Source of the DNA: Clostridia bacterium
Lineage (GTDB): Bacteria; Bacillota_A; Clostridia; Oscillospirales; CAG-272
Length of the DNA stretch: 6,139 nt
Assembly (NCBI GenBank): GCA_017467225.1
Contig: JAFTSR010000414.1
Coordinates: 1 to 6,139 of the forward strand
Reading direction: 5' to 3'
In this document: piece by piece, positions 6,045 through 6,139 of the stretch
Position numbering within the stretch: the stretch's first letter is position 1
Layout: every line of letters starts with the position of its first letter
Position numbers and translations under genes: made by a program
The notes under the pieces: generated by a model
Told to the model about the DNA's origin: nothing
Seen by the model: the letters and a program-made list of their open reading frames with translations, nothing else
Databases searched by the model: none

Positions 6045-6080
6045 AAAAAAGGATGGTCTCCTTTCGGAAACCATCCTTTT
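6045..6080. terminator. Bidirectional terminator between convergent genes
   Basis: AAAAGGATGGT (6047-6057) pairs with ACCATCCTTTT (6070-6080). An inner TCC/GGA helix follows a single C-A mismatch, with a TTTC loop (6062-6065). The A-run on the left and T-run on the right provide a U-tract on either strand. It lies between the lipoprotein stop and the stop of the minus-strand gene. Confidence 0.85.
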
Positions 6081-6088
6081 CATTTACA

Positions 6089-6139
6089 TTATTTCTTGAA
6101 TAGCGGACCGTAAGCTGCGCAGGCGCGATAGTCCTGGCC
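6089..6139 (-). CDS. C-terminal end of an unidentified minus-strand protein (start outside window)
   Basis: Read on the minus strand, the frame is open from the window edge and ends with TAA at 6091-6089, giving GQDYRACAAYGPLFKK as the last 16 residues. The bidirectional hairpin begins eight bases past this stop, as expected for a convergent gene, and the residues look protein-like. Sixteen residues are too few to name a family, and other minus-strand frames are also open over this short stretch. The gene call rests on the context. Confidence 0.5.
   Translation of the reverse strand, partial: GQDYRACAAYGPLFKK

Overview
The window looks like a chromosomal segment of an endospore-forming member of the class Clostridia. 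The main evidence is a complete spo0A, the master sporulation regulator found in endospore-forming Firmicutes. The Gram-positive style lipoprotein, the strong Shine-Dalgarno sites and the AT-rich promoters with consensus-like sigma-A boxes agree with this. The moderate GC content and the type of solute-binding lipoprotein and GH36 enzyme suggest a gut Oscillospirales/Ruminococcaceae-like lineage, but that is an inference. No mobile element, CRISPR array, tRNA or rRNA was seen.

Layout, left to right. (1) 1-279: the last 92 codons of 2,3-bisphosphoglycerate-independent phosphoglycerate mutase (gpmI), closed by an intrinsic terminator. (2) 280-527: an AT-rich regulatory region with two candidate promoters and a cluster of TTACCA/TGGTAA motifs. 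One perfect dyad in the cluster lies between the -35 and -10 of the nearer promoter. (3) 528-1313: spo0A, with its own terminator. (4) 1372-4389: a promoter followed by a probable two-gene operon, an EamA/DMT-family membrane transporter and a cytoplasmic GH36 alpha-galactosidase, ending at a strong terminator. (5) 4452-6042: a consensus extended -10 promoter preceded by a 10-bp direct repeat spaced 21 bp, then a lone solute-binding lipoprotein with no permease genes beside it. (6) 6047-6139: a bidirectional terminator and the last 16 codons of a minus-strand gene that runs off the window.

How the genes may work together. The alpha-galactosidase has no signal peptide, so its galactosides must be imported. 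The co-transcribed EamA protein could be the carrier, and the downstream binding lipoprotein could serve an unlinked ABC permease. Neither role is shown by the sequence. The leader of the lipoprotein gene holds an exact 0A-box heptamer (TTCGACA on the plus strand), which raises the possibility of Spo0A control.

No undescribed multi-gene system is evident. The parts most worth checking are regulatory: the operator-like array upstream of spo0A, the direct repeat and 0A box ahead of the lipoprotein gene, and the divergent receiver domain of this Spo0A.
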